From positions 248,001-312,000 of the forward strand of contig QEYB01001157.1 of assembly GCA_017562135.1 (NCBI GenBank): DNA of 64,000 bases, in the 5' to 3' direction. Origin of the DNA: Dipylidium caninum (Eukaryota > Platyhelminthes > Cestoda > Cyclophyllidea > Dipylidiidae). Below the pieces are notes generated by a model, which made no database searches, had not been told where the DNA came from, and worked only from the letters and a program-made list of their open reading frames with translations. The position numbers and the translations under genes are program-made. This document shows, piece after piece, positions 13,901 to 27,600 of this stretch; position 1 is the first letter of the stretch, and each line of letters starts with the position of its first letter.

Positions 13901-16900
13901 GGTGCATCAGTAGCAATAATCGGAGTAAAAAACGATTTGTTTGAGGTTAAGGAAACACGAAAACGTACAAAATTGCTTCAAAGCGAATTGGCCTGAAAGA
14001 GTATAAGTTATAAGAAGAGTATTAACAGGGGCGGTCGTGTAAGCAATTCCCAGGGCAAACTCGTCGGGTACGCAAAAAATTAATCCTACTTATTTTCCGG
14101 AAGTAGCATAGTAGCAATACCTTTTTTAGGCTTGGGAAAAAAGTCGAGAGCCTTGTAGTAGACATTCTCAGCCTCTTCAAGACGTCCAAGTTGTACTAAC
14201 GTGCGTCCAACATTAATTCGAGCTCCCATGTCGTCTGGTTGGATTCTATGCCGGAAAGGCAAGGAATTCACCAAAGTAAGTGCAAAAGACTAGTGAATGG
14301 ACGGGAGCAACCCCAATGATTGTCGCAGAAAGCGCAAATTGCCCAATTTTTAGGCCCGTTTTGGATTGGCTAACTTTTATAACTAATCACGTATGCAAAA
14401 AAGGATAAAAGTAGAAGCAAGAGAACAACGAGTGGAGAGAAGGTGTGTGTACAACGAACTTGACAGCTTGCTGAAAGTAGAGGAGAGCCTCCTCGAAGCG
14501 CGATTGTGCCTCCAACGAGTGGCCAACGTTGTTCCACAATTTTGCATTATTCTGATTAACCTTTAACGCCGAGGTGAAGAGGGAGTATTCGTTGCGCCTG
14601 ATAACAACAAAAACCCAATTTCGAATACTTCTCCTTAAAGTACCTACTGATGGGATTAGACAAGTGAAGAAGCTAACCTAAAAATTTGCCGTATTTAAGA
14701 ATTAAGAAAGGCACAGAGCGAAGCGAGAAACATGCTGTTGGTCTGGCTTCCTATCATTTTGCCTAAAGGAGAGCATAAACTACTTCTAGTTGAAGAAACG
14801 CCAGATATGAGAATTATTAGCTTCAGCAAATGTTCAGACAAAAAAGCAAGGAAAGAGGAGAAGCAATTGCCCCGGAAGCTTTGACTGCTAGAACAGACGC
14901 ATGCAGTTCTTAAGTCAAATGCTAGCTCGTCTACAGCATGAAGGGATGCCGACGCAGTACGATTCTGAAATTGGCACCTCAGGGAACTTGCGCCCACGAA
15001 GTGGATTCTCGGCAATAACTGGGACTATCATTTGCCGCCTAAAAAGGAAGTTCGCGACCTCTTCCACTTTGCCCCTCGATGGGCTGTAGTCCAGCATCGG
15101 TGAAAATAAAACGGTCGTGAAAAGAAATTACTGAATGCTCAGTTGAGCATTGTTGACAAAAGGATGCAAGTTTCGGAAAAAAATAAGGCGTAGGAAGCGT
15201 AACTTCAACTCACCAATCGAAGTTGCGGAAAAATGTTTTCAGAGAAAGTCCTGAGCAGAGGAGAGTCAATAAGAGGTACGCGTGGGCCCTGGAGCGGAGC
15301 CTAAAACCTCTGCAAGGAATAGTCGCGTGTAAGTGGGGAGAGGAATCTCGGAATGCACTAGACACATTTCTATTCCCCCTCTAAGACAGAGAAGGAAGAA
15401 AAAAGACGAAATATCTATAGAAAAGTGAAGAGTGTCATGGGTTCCATCTCATCCTTTCACTTGAATTTCCGCAATCGTCTTACTTTCAGGGTTATAGTCT
15501 TTTAGCGAAACCAAAAACAAGAGGTAAACGCCGCCTGCTATTACTGTTTAACTAGATCCTAAGAAGTGCAAGCGACTCACAAACTTTTCTGCCGATTTTG
15601 ACAGCGTTGGAGAAGGTGCTGAAAACCCAGGCCCAAAATGAGGCACAGTCCTGCGCTGGGAACATATAACACACGCTCCGCCACCACGAAACCGACGTAG
15701 AAGAAGAGATTCGACGCCGGGAGAAAGGGTAGCGCCAAAAGCAACAGGCCCTGGAGAAGCAAATCCCCGTCTACTTAATCACGATTAAGTAGCCAATTTT
15801 ATATGTGATTAGACAAAAGAATTATTTTAAAGGACGTGTACCATCGAGAGTGTTAGCGCTTGATGTGAGGGCGTCCAGGGAGAGGCACAGCGAATGGCAA
15901 CACCCACAAGACCGAAAAAAGCCACTAAAGTGGTGAGGTTTCTGAAATCGGCGTAGGAGGTGATAAGAGAAATGCTGCCCATTGTCCAGTCAGCGCAGAG
16001 ACCGGAGGGATAAAACAGGAGCGCGAGATTGACGAAAATCAGGTGGAGGTGGGTCAAACGCCGTGTTTTTGGTGACGCGTGGGCCGCTGGGTTGTCAAAC
16101 CTGAGGCGGTAGGAGGACAAAAGAAGGAAATGGGATGTGGCCACGGCAAAACACAATTAACATATGAATAAGATTCTAAAAAATCCACGTTTCCTGTGCT
16201 GCAAGAGGATAAACAGATATTTTCATATTTTGAGTAAAACTTTATTTAATATCCTCCTAAATTGATGGATTCTCGCGTGAAAGAAAGAAATCTCTCCACC
16301 AACAGTACTTTTAGCCATCCCTGATCTCCAGAGTTGAAACGAGGGATAAATTAAATGTCACGTTGGCGAATTAACCGTAAACTTAGCGCTGCAATTCCCC
16401 GGAGAATAGAATACTCGTCAGAGACTTGGTAGCAAAAAAAGTTGATTTAAAGTCGGTTGGAGCCGGGAGAAAGAGATGGGGGAGTCTTTGCCTACACAGT
16501 GAAATACGGCAACTGGGAGCCCATAAGTTGAACACGAGCAAGAAGGAACAGCGCAGTGGTGACTGTGAGGACGGCGAATCGAAGACTCAGTCGACGCCAA
16601 AGTCCTTTGGCTGTTGACACTGCCAGACTTCGGGTGTAGAAGGTGTGCTACATAACGAAAGAACGCGTGAAAGGCAAAAGACCGGCGGGTAAGTCGAGGC
16701 GGTTGGTGAAGGGGGCGATGGACTTACAATGAAGTGGAAGACAAAGTCGTAGGCGAGACAGACACCCCACAACGGTGATGCACTGCTCCTTGCAGAGGGT
16801 GCCGAGGATGACAAGAAGGGAGATTGTCAGTAGGTAGCCAAATTCTGATGCAAAAGAGGGAAAATGGTAAAGCTCCTCCCCTGCTTGGCTGTTTTAGGAC

Positions 16901-18127
16901 TAACCAGGGGATAGACGAGTCGTATGCAAACAGAAATCATTATTCTGACTAAGAACAGTCTCAAAAACAGCTTTTTCTAAAGCATTCTTTAAAAAATTGC
17001 TGCAAAGTCGTAAATCTCGGCACACTTAAGCTGATTTTGTAAGAAACAGTTATCTCGTCTGGAAGGGGAGGTAAAAGGGAGAGGAGAGGCAAGAAAAAGT
17101 GTCGAGGTGCCAGACTTCCACTACTCGACGCGATGTCAGGAAAGAGTTACGTCATTAACTTAGACTGAACTACTCTGTAATGCTACGCTGACGCCATCAG
17201 AGCGCCAAGATTGTTCACCGGCAACGTATTTGACGAGCGACGTGAGGGAAACACAGAAGTATTAGGTGGGAAACCATGAAACAGTCGTTTTGCTTTAGTG
17301 TCTGCGTTCAGCCACGACTGAGGGCGATACATTGTGACGTATGCTCGACATTTTTATTTATAAATTTAAGTGTATTCTTCATTCATTTTCATTTCATAGC
17401 TTGTAACCCAATACACCAACTGTGACCACTATACTACATGTCGGTCGACAATGAGTTGCAAAATAGTGGAGTCAAGTACAAAAAACAAAAGGAATACGCC
17501 TGATTAGAGATGAAGGGGAGGAGTAAGTGGGAAATAAAAAAACCTTAATAATAGATAGATAAATATGGGGGTATCTTATCCAGTAAGAAAGGTACCTTTC
17601 AAAAAACTCAAACCATCAGCAGCGATGAGGTTGAGATAGAGGGGAAGAGAGGCGAACACAAATACTGCTGAAAGCAGCTCCGCTCGTCCAACCACCCCAG
17701 TCACGGCCTCCACATGAACCGGATGAAGTGCAAAAATGAGTGCAGAGGCTAAACTTCCCGGAGGATCGAGGAATCGACAAGAAAATCGGTGGAAGAGGAG
17801 GACAACCACGACGTGTGTAAGGACATTAACCAGATGGTAAGTGCTGGGTTCGAGGCCGGAGAGGGCAAAGTTCCAGCGATATGTAAGAACAGTAAGGGGA
17901 CGATAAGACTTGTGGCTTGACTCATGGCTCATTGGAGTTCCCCAGAAGTCATTGAGAAAAAGGGTCCACCAGGGTTGAATGTGGGAACGGAGATCTTGGT
18001 TCTCAACCACTGCTGAGGCATCATCAAATACAAAGCCGCATGAAATGCTGTTGCTGTAGATCAGGAGAGCGAGAGCAATAAGGAGTATGTAATGCCAGAT
18101 AGGTGAAGGGCAGACGCAGTGGAGGAC
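10914..18127 (-). CDS. TMTC3: Protein O-mannosyl-transferase TMTC3 (transmembrane and TPR repeat-containing protein 3)
   Basis: Sixteen exons in transcript order: about 18127-17596, 16844-16728, 16647-16496, 16100-15842, 15750-15581, 15300-15214, 14597-14460, 14245-14121, 13665-13479, 13392-13320, 13099-13013, 12810-12737, 12306-12186, 12033-11929, 11275-11192, 11123-10914 (TGA). All joins keep phase; about 840 residues. The family dilysine-free, GT-C-like membrane half shows [10 protein letters not shown] (acidic pair in the first lumenal loop), [66 protein letters not shown] and [14 protein letters not shown]. The second half is TPRs: [60 protein letters not shown]3 is an ER enzyme that O-mannosylates cadherin-type domains. 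No in-frame ATG lies ahead of the first hydrophobic segment before a stop, so a small upstream start exon is likely. It ends soon after the last TPR, lacking the tail of vertebrate TMTC3. One extra base at 16765-16768 breaks the frame. Confidence 0.93.
11837..11862. repeat. (GA)n microsatellite
   Basis: About 13 GA units inside a TMTC3 intron (between the exons ending 11929 and starting 11275). Simple sequence with no coding role. Confidence 0.85.
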
Positions 18128-21100
18128 TGGTGATACTTTTGGCGAAACTTCTCTTTGAGAAAGTCTACGGGAGTATAAATAGAAATGAGAGCAAAGCTAT
18201 GGAGATGCTAAGTGACAGGCCGAGGACAACCTTATTTAAAAACATTGCGTCTGAATTAACAAATAACAAGACATACCGATTGCGTTTGCGCATTGGGAGA
18301 GTGGACTCTTCGACCAGCGTCAGTCAATAAAAGTTCATACGGCAATTTAATTGGCTGTTTAGGCCTTTCATATGAAATAATTTATGGTTGTGGATATAAA
18401 CAAATGAATTCAAGGTTACAGGCCACAAAAACATTTGTACATCGAAAAGCCTATAAAGCATCACCATTGCGTAAAGCAAAAGTGTTATACAAATGGCAAA
18501 GAAGCGCAATTGTCAAACAAACACGGCAATTTAGTTAGACTATAAATTGGCGATTTTATATAAAACTACCAATAGGTGTTATATATTAGTTGACAAAAAT
18601 AAAACATGGCGACTACAAGGCAGACGTTACTTATTTATGCGAAAACGAACGAGCTACCACCTTGAAATGCGATCTGCCTCCTCTTTTAACCTTTACTTCA
18701 AAACCACTATGGCAGACTATGACCCAAGAATAAATCATCACCGTGTGAATTTACATCCATTTTAATTAGAAAAAATGTTTGAGGTTTATCGAACAAACTT
18801 AGCATGAAATGCGTGGGGCGACTACAGCAGCTCTTTTTCTATTAATATTGTGGCAACTAACAATGGTGACATAGACGACAATTTGTCGCTTTGCGACCTA
18901 CAAGTAAACCGAGCGCAGATTGCTTTATTGCCTCCCCCTAAACAGCAACAGATGATTAGAGCTGATAGAGTACGGCCCCGAAGGGGACTTCCGTCTTTTC
19001 TGTAAACTATACTAATTGACAAAATCCGAATAGTCGATTTCTTTTCATAAACAGCGGCAATGGGCAGGTGAAAAAAAAGCGCGAAACTTCGCACCGCTTT
19101 GCCTGTTAGCAAGGTAGACGACGCTATGGGGACGCAATTACTCCCTCTGTTTATAGTTTTTACGTTACATGGATGGCAAATGCTTTTAACACAACCGCCC
19201 ACTTTCAAGAAACAGGAGGAGGACTCGTTTTACATAATAAATAGCCATTGAAACTTCCAATAAATCAGGCTAGACAATGGACTGTAAGACTTCCCAATTT
19301 GCTGCCCCCCCCCCCTACTTCCCCTCGCCCGGACTCCCCACACCCTCCAGTCCGCCGCTGCCACCGCCGACATGTCTTTTCTCCGTTTATTCACTGAAGC
19401 GTAATGCGAGGGGGCCCGAGGGAGCTGGGCGCCGATGTCCCACAACTGCTGTCACTTTTATGGGAAAGTTAAATACCTCCACAACACAACAACTTTGCAT
19501 TCATGGAGAGCGGTTGAGTTGTACCATTATACGGGGAAAACACAGCCCTGAGAGGGTTTGTGGGACTCCCACTTCACCCGACTGCGCTGTCACTGATTAA
19601 AAGTAGAAAATGTCTTGCAAATGAGTCCCCGCCGCCTCCCCATCCACCGCTTTCCCTTGCTGCTATTGAATTCATTTCCAGACTTGCGTAGTTTATTGCC
19701 ACCGTGGGCAACAACCGAGGGGAAGAGGCGGTCCTCCTGGGCCGTGATCGGACACACTGGATGGCCTCCTGTCGTGCGTGGGACGAAGGACGAGTGACAA
19801 GCATGTCGTGCTTTTCGATCTCCCCCTGAGACCGCGGTGGGGCAAGATTCGCGTGCTGCATTCATCGCGGTGTCGCATATTCCTGCCTTCGAGGAGATCG
19901 AGTCACTAGGAGGCGATACTTCAAATGCGGAGAGGCGCATTTATTTTGTCAGAGGTCGGACATGGACGGAAATGGACTCAACCATTCGTCAATGTCTCTG
20001 TGCCCGGCCTGAATCCGCATCGGAGACGACTTCGACGGCTCTTCAGGCGCCAAAGGATCGGGGAACTTAGCGCGAGGCATCACTGCGGGCTGATGTGCCT
20101 TTCCGCTGAATGGCGTCCTCCTGGCTCCACGCAGGCCTTCTCTGTCGCGTTGACCACTCGTATCTTGTCCTCAGGCCTCCAAGAAAGCGCTGGGCAATTC
20201 CAAAACTCGCCTCACCTGGATAATATCGTCAACGCGAAAGAACAAAATCAGTGGGTTGTCATTTGATGCGGTTCATGTGGGGAATCCAGCCGTCAACCGC
20301 GGTGACAACCCGAAGACGCGCTCCCTTCAGTGTCTCGAGCCAGCAGACGCTTTCTCACACATCAGGCTATTTTTTTTCCAAAATGAGACTCCATTCTCCA
20401 CCTCGAGAAGTGACAAGGAGTGATTAGTTGATGGCGCGTCAATCACAGGACAAAGACAAAGTGAGCGCCACCCGTCCCTTGAAAAAAATCGCTTTGATAG
20501 AATAAAAATCGTCAAACTGTCGACCGTCGACAGGGAGTCGAGAAGCACACAAAAAATGGGTTAAATGAAGTCCCGGTGAAGTGGCTCGCCAGCCAGTGGG
20601 TGACGAGGGTTCCACCGGCACTCCAAACTCGCTCGCCTCCTCCCTCAAGGCCTTCCACGCCTCTTTTCTTGACTCGGTTGGAAGAGGAAGACTTTCCAGA
20701 GCCAACGGGGGACACGCGAGGCTAAAGGTTGAGGCCTTGGCGATGGAGCCATAGCGAAATTCTCCCCTCCGAGAATCGGCCTGGCGCCCGTCGTGATGGC
20801 AGGCGAGTGGAGGAGATCTGCGTGATGGAACTCGCAAATTCGAGTCCATTTCCCTGTCCGGTTGACCTCCACAGGCAGGGTGGCGGCCATCGCCTGTGCC
20901 CGCCTCCGTTCTCTGCGTGAGCTTCATCGCCTGCCACTCTGCTGCCTTCTCGAGGAGGCAGTCTGAGGCTCCATACCGAGCCCTCCGAGGTCAGTCAATC
21001 ATCGTCCGAAGATTTCTCCTGTCCTCGCCGTCCCGAGCGACAAACACGACTCTGGTCTGGTTGAAATGCTTGGATGACTGGGACAGAAGCGATGCCGGGG

Positions 21101-21692
21101 ACGAAATGAAGTGGTCGCCTGCCTTCCACATCCGCTTCAGACACGCTCTAAAGAGAAAAATGCCTCGGGGCGGGCAAAACACACTCTCCCCCTCGAAAAC
21201 AGTGTGAAAAATACTTGTTTTCCTCCTTCCCGCCATGACAACGGAGTTGGCGTGCGAGTTAACCCGCCAACATCACAGTCGTGGCACTCAGAAGCGTCCC
21301 AGTAGGCGGTGAAGGCGGTGCCAACTTCTCAGTCTGTCCGCCCTCACTTGCCTCGACTCTCCCCGCCCGTACAAAAGGCCGAACGTCACAAAATCCGCTA
21401 CAGTAAAATTCTAATAGGGTCGGAAGGTGAGCCTATTGTTCTCGGGGGGATAAATAGCCCTGCCGCCCACCGGCCACCGGACTACCGCTGCACTGGTGCC
21501 CGCCTCGATGGCAAGTGAAAGTTTTCTTTCCCCTTCTTTTGCTCCATACTCTCGCCAGCTTCTCCATTTCCCCTCCCCCCTTTCTCCGTCTGTGCGACGG
21601 AGGTGATATTCTCCGAGTTTTAAACTCTCAAGGGAACATTTTACTGAGTGGAGTGAAGTGGGAGAAGTCACCTGAGATTTGGTTAATTTCAG
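18128..21692. other. Spacer between divergent TMTC3 and polycystin-like genes
   Basis: About 3.6 kb. It should hold the TMTC3 promoter and start exon (minus strand) and the promoter and 5' exons of the polycystin-like gene (plus strand). The left part, to about 19250, is AT-rich; from about 19280 to 21690 it is GC-richer and has several open frames on both strands. None shows a family signature or consistent splice phases, so I call no exon here, although missing 5' exons of the plus-strand gene could be among them. Confidence 0.5.
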
Positions 21693-24600
21693 AGGCAACT
21701 GCTGACACTCACCGCCATTCAGATTATTTTGGTAAGCCGCTTCACTTAATCTCATCCATCTCCCGTTGAAAATGGTTGTTTTGAGGAATCTTTCTTCCCT
21801 CTGTTAATGCAGAGCGCCGTGGGACACCGAACGCCGGAGGAAATTCGTAGAGCGGCCTTCGACTTCCACTACTCCTTCGAGTGTCCGCTTGGGGTGTTCG
21901 TAGGTGAAGTCTTCAAATGCAATCTTACGGTGATTGGCGCAAATCGCGTGAAAGCCACTATACAGTGGCAGGGAAAACCTCCGCTTACTCACGAATTTAC
22001 AGGTTTGCTTCTGTGTTGTGCGTTGCTACTGACAAAGCTCATTTAAGTAGTAGCAACCGCATCGTGGACATTAAGGGCAAATTCCTGTAATTCATTGCAG
22101 AAGACAATATCGTTAGCCTCGGCGTCTCCTCCCTCGACAAGTATCGGAACACCTTCGAGAAATGTGCCAACGAGTCGCCCGAGGCCCTCGGACCCTTCGC
22201 CTTGGAATACGGCGAACTGCGCTCCATCCGAGTCTCCGCGGGCAACAACACGCTGGAGTATCTGGTAAGCACATCTCAACCACCTTCAAAGGACCTCCCT
22301 TTCGCTGGAGCAAACTTGCTTTCCACACTCACCAGACGACAATGGTGGAGACATTTTCGTCTGGACTGAAAGGCGGTTTTATACCCTCCCAGCATCGCAG
22401 TCACCGCTGCCCTAACGGAAGTGGGTCCACCTCCTCGAGGAGGGTGTGTTCTGACGGCAGCCCCGCGACGATCGTCCACGAACGTGTACGTTCCTTCTCG
22501 CCACCTCGTCTTCTCCTCAGCACCAGACAAAAAAAAAGTAAACCTTCTCGTCCATGTCGTCCTCCACAGATTTGCAAGGTGACTCCTCCGATGGCGGACA
22601 TTGAGGCGTGCAACTGGACGCGTCAAATTATTCTCCGGAAGAATGATATGATTCTGATGGCCGCTGAAGGTGACTCGATTAACTGCGTCGTTGTCGACGC
22701 ATTGCACAGCGAATCAGGGAAAATACGTGTTCCGGCGGTAAGTTTTTCGGCTTGTTTTATATTCACATTGGAGGTGAAGAACAAAAATCCCCACCGGACA
22801 GCACGGATTCCACTCTCCACCGAAGGTATACGCAGTTTTTGAAACGGTTTAGGGCTCCGCCTTTCCTCCCACCCGCGGGGAAGCCGGAATTGAGACGAAG
22901 TCGTGTTGAAGAGGGTTTCGGGGGGCAACGATTACTTCGAAAACTCAAGATTTTCACTTTCGTCGCCTCTCACCGCTGCGAGGGGAAAACAGGCGTTGAG
23001 ACGAGGCACCGGAGGTTGAAGGAAGCCAAATCGAACCCGGACCGTCTTTATGTGAGAGAGAATTCCATTTTTAGCAACAAATTGACGTGTTTTTGACGGA
23101 GACGAGGGAAATCTACGGATCCTTCGCCCACGAGGGTCTCCAGTCGGTGGTGGCCGTGCTGGAGCCTTTCGCGTGGACTCAACGCGCCACGCCCATACGC
23201 CTCGAGAAGCTCATTTCCGTTGTCTCCTCCAACGGGGTTACGAGGCCGCCTCCTCCTCCGCCTCCTCCTGGTACGTTCGCCGCCCCGACCGTTTCGCCTT
23301 AACGTGACTTTGGGACGCAGGTGAAGTCCCCGTCGTCCTCGGCGGCATCGGAGTGTTCTCGCGGGGAGCATCGGGACTCCTCTGGGGTTGCGGCGAGCTC
23401 TTCGATCTCTTCGAGGCGGACAGTCAACTCACATTCACGGTGGACTTACTGCAAGGCAACTTTCGACAAATTAAATGGCAGATTAGAAATTACACCGATG
23501 TGGATCGGGTCTACACCCGCTTCACCTTCGCCGTCGACTTCACCGTCGACTTCGGATTGCGCGTAAGGCCTGAATTAGTCGGAGTAAATGCTCTGTCCCC
23601 CTAGACGGGCGTCTACACCGTGAGCGCCGTCGCCCAGTGGCAAGGAGACGTCAGCTCCCCCACCTCGCGCTCCTTCGAGGTCCTCGGCAGCCGCGATTTC
23701 GTCGCGGTCTGCACCGAGCGCCAGAGAAGGCGGCTGGACGAGCACCAGCCCGTGTGGGCCTTTCCCGAGGTGTGGCCGTTCCGACTGCGCTTCGACCTCC
23801 TGCACAGCAGTGGCTGCTTCCACTACGTGGTCGAACGCGGCCAGCGCGTCTGTCTTGCCCCGCGTCTCCGCCCCAACCTCCGACTCCGAGTGGAGCAGAA
23901 CGAGGTGAGAGAGACTTTCCGCCCCTCCTTAGCGTTGTAGGCAGTCGGATTCTTCCTCGCCGAGGTGACCGATCCGAGCCACGGACGGACGTTCAGGGTG
24001 GAGGGCGTGGACGGTGACATCTGTCTGCCCCGAGGCAAACTCCGTCTGGACGCGGTGTACTCGGTGAGGCTGTACGGAAACAACTCGGACTGGATCGGCC
24101 GAGACACGCACAGCCTGTTGCTCGGCAGGGATCACGGAGTGGCCCTCTGGGCCAAGTGAGGCAACTTTGATGTCCTTACGCCGTCTCCTAGTGTCGTCTG
24201 GCCCGAGGTCACCGTGGCGACACTGGTTGTCCGAACGCCCGAGGATGTCGTGGTGAGCAGCGGCTGTACTGGCGCCAATTGTGGCGAAACGTCGGTTTTC
24301 CTGTGGAGTCTCACCGCGGATCTGCCGAGCGGGTCGGCGTGGCGCCTGACGACGGAGGAGATGAACCAGTTTGCCGTAGGTAAGGCGGTGAACCCACCTC
24401 GCAACTTAACTTTGCCTTCCGCGGATTCGGAGCCGAGGCATCGCTGTATGCGCGTAGCTCGGGTGCTGAGTGTCGTCCTCCGACGACGTGAAGTGGTCGG
24501 TCGAAGGATAAAACGTGGACGATTCGGTGTTCGGTTGGCCCGAACTCACAGATCGCCGTTGGGGCGGGCATCGCGAGACCTTCAACCTCCTCGTCTCCGT

Positions 24601-27600
24601 CGCCAGGCCCGCCGGCGTTCGTCCCCGGAAATCTTCCTTGAATCGCGGCGTTGAATCGCGCATGAGATGCGGCGCTCGGCCAAGAGTTTGTCCACTTAGA
24701 CGATGCAAAACTGCGTGTCCTGTCCGTGTGCACGTCAAAAATGACCACAAAGTCTTCTGAAAGCCTTCGTCCGAGGCGGATGGACGTAGCTCGGTTTATG
24801 CTTCAATGTCAATCGAGGCAGACTGCGGAATGAATTCAAAATCCTGAGAAATGTGACGCTACGTCGTTTCACACCGCGCGTGGACGGCAGAGCCTTAAGC
24901 TCTCGTCCGGCCTCCTCGTCGTAGTTCTGGAAGCCCTCCAACGCGTATCTAACAGCCCGCGTTCCACCCCTCCTCCAGGCTGGACGACCTCCACGCTCGT
25001 CATTTTGCCCGGCCTCATCCACCAACTGCCAGACAAAACGGAGCTGAAGGCCTGCATGGAAATGAATGGCACGCCGTTCAAGGGCCCGAAGACTTGCGTT
25101 GGCCTCGACGTTTGGACACCGAGGAGATGCGACGCCTGCTTCCTCGAGGCGCCTCAGCGTGTGCACGCCTTCCAACGCGTCTGCGTCGTCTGTTCCTGCG
25201 CGCCTCTCCAAGGCAGATTCGAGTTCTACGGTAGGTCGGTCGCGTCCCAAGGCAAATCGCGTCAACTCGCCTCTCCTCGTCTTTCAGTGCTGACGACCCG
25301 AGGTCGCGTCTTCACCCTCGCCTCCGGCGAGAGCCCGGCCCTCTGCGCCATGCTGCCCCGCCTCGAGGAGGCCATCCGGTCGTGCATCCGCAGTCTCCCC
25401 GACTCCAGTTTGTACCTCGACAAGTGCTTCCAGCCCCTCGGGGTGAGCGTCCTCTTTAGCCCGCCGACATTCGCCTTTCCCCTTCACCATCGTGTCACAT
25501 CTTCCTCTCGACGCAGTTCGCGGCCATTCCACCAGCGGAAATGGAGATTCAACTGGACGACATTCTGCACGGCAACATTGACATCCTCGAGAAGGCAATC
25601 GCCTCCGGACGGGTGGAAACCATCGCCGAGGTCGTTCAGGCCATTGCCGCTGAGGTGGCGTATTTCATCAACACCGATTTTTATCAGAGTAGGTTGCACC
25701 ACCGCACCGAGCGCCATTCCTTCTGTCCCAGTGAGCCCCGGGAAAGACGACTTCTTGACGCATTTCAGCTCCACCCGGGGAGAACAGGCCGAGGAGGGAC
25801 AAGGTGTCACGGGTGGGTCAACATGGCATGAGGAGGGGCCTCGGAATCCCCTCGGATCTGCCTAATCTCCACACCGCACCTTGTAGCTTCTGCACATGTT
25901 GGTGGCGACGTTGGAGGCATTTTCGCCCCTCAAGCGGGTCTCCCTCCTCGCCGTGACCTCCGCCCTCGAGGCGCTTTCGAACCACTGCCAAGGAGATGCC
26001 CTTCACCACGGTGGACCGGATCCGCTCGCTTCTGGCGGAGGTAGTGAGTGTTCTGCCGTCATTGCTGGCCGCCTCCCCGCGTCAGGACGTTTTCCAATGG
26101 GGCAGCCGCTTGACCAACATCGGCCTCAACCTCCTCGAGGTATCTGCCTCGTCATCTCGGTTGGCATTGACTGATGCTGTCTGTTTGCAGGGCATGTGCC
26201 ACCAGCACAGGAATCCCACGCCCGCCCTCCTCCGCCGGCCGCCCTCGGAGCTCGACTACGACACGGACATCGCCTTTCCCGGTAAGTTCATCTTCGTCAA
26301 ACAGCATCGGAGGGCGGTGGGAGCCACTTCGCCTAGTCGTCACTCTCCTCCGGAAGCTCCACGTGGGCGCAAACCCGCAGAGTTCCGCGTCGCCGCGAGT
26401 TCACCACTCCCCGTCTTCCTTGCAGCTCTCCACGCCGGGGACGAGCTGGTCCATAGCGCAGTCTCCATGCCGACCAAAGACAGTCTGTGCGTGATTTGAT
26501 CTTACTTCCCACAAATTTCTCATTTACTTGCCCAAGTTATTGGCTTCTTCCACTCTCGTCCACTTGTCCGGGCAGGGAAAAGAACTAATCGCCACTTTGG
26601 CCGCATTGGACGTCGTACTGGCGGACAGTTTGCACAAAATCCTCGTTCCCGGCGGCGATCCGTTCCGTGTGGAGGTCACAACCGCTTCGCGCGCCTCGGT
26701 GATCTTCTGCCGTGTCGACAGAAGGCATCCCGACTACGGGACCAGTGCGTGCGGCGAGGAGGAGTTGATTAGGAGCCTGGTGGAGCACCTCGCACACGAC
26801 GACGTGGTAGTACGCGTGAGTGTCCTCACTTTCCACGGCAGGGCGGAAGAGATAATCACACCGTCTGACGCAACACTCTCGAATGTAGAGGAGTAATTTC
26901 GCCGAAAACCTGTACGAATTCTTAAACGATGAGTCCAGCACCCTGAAGTCCACCCTGGTCGCCTTGACCGTCTACGCCAACGGGACGGAGCTCGGTGCCT
27001 CCGACACCAGCAGCCCACTCTTTATCGCCCTCAAGAAGGTTTGTTCTCCTGTTTGCCCAGGTTTGTGTGTGACTCTTGCGCTGTGTCCACAGACCACGGA
27101 GGCCCACGCTCCTGCGCAAGCCATTGGCGACTGGGAGGACGACGAGCTGCGCCTGCCCGAGCCGGTGATGTCGGTGGAGGGGCGGCTGGTCTACCAGCCA
27201 CTCATCATGCACAGCTTCGCCATCGAGCAGGTCCACAACACCGTGGTATTCCAACTGCGTCCCGAGGACGTCTCCACATGTCCGCAGTATCTGGTGCTCG
27301 CGAGGTGAGTGGCGCCAGCGGTGGTTGGGGTTTCGGCCTTCTTTCTCCAATTCATACGTCTTCATCAGGTACATAATTCCACCGAATCTCCACGCTCCCG
27401 ACGAATATGGAGAGTTCTTCTGGGCCATGCTGCCTTCCTCCACCTCGAAGTGCGGTGAGTTGCTAATCGGTTTCAAGAAATGCGTGTGGAGTGGAGAGAA
27501 TCACTCGCATTCCTCTTCTCCATTCGCTCCTTCCTCCAAGTGGCCACAAGTGGTGCGGAGGCGATGCGAGTGAACTACGTTCTTTACATCCACCCGCACG

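Noticed and set aside
23823..25265. Several long minus-strand frames opposite the polycystin-like exons
   Set aside because: They mirror GC-rich plus-strand exons, have no splice logic of their own, and show no family resemblance.
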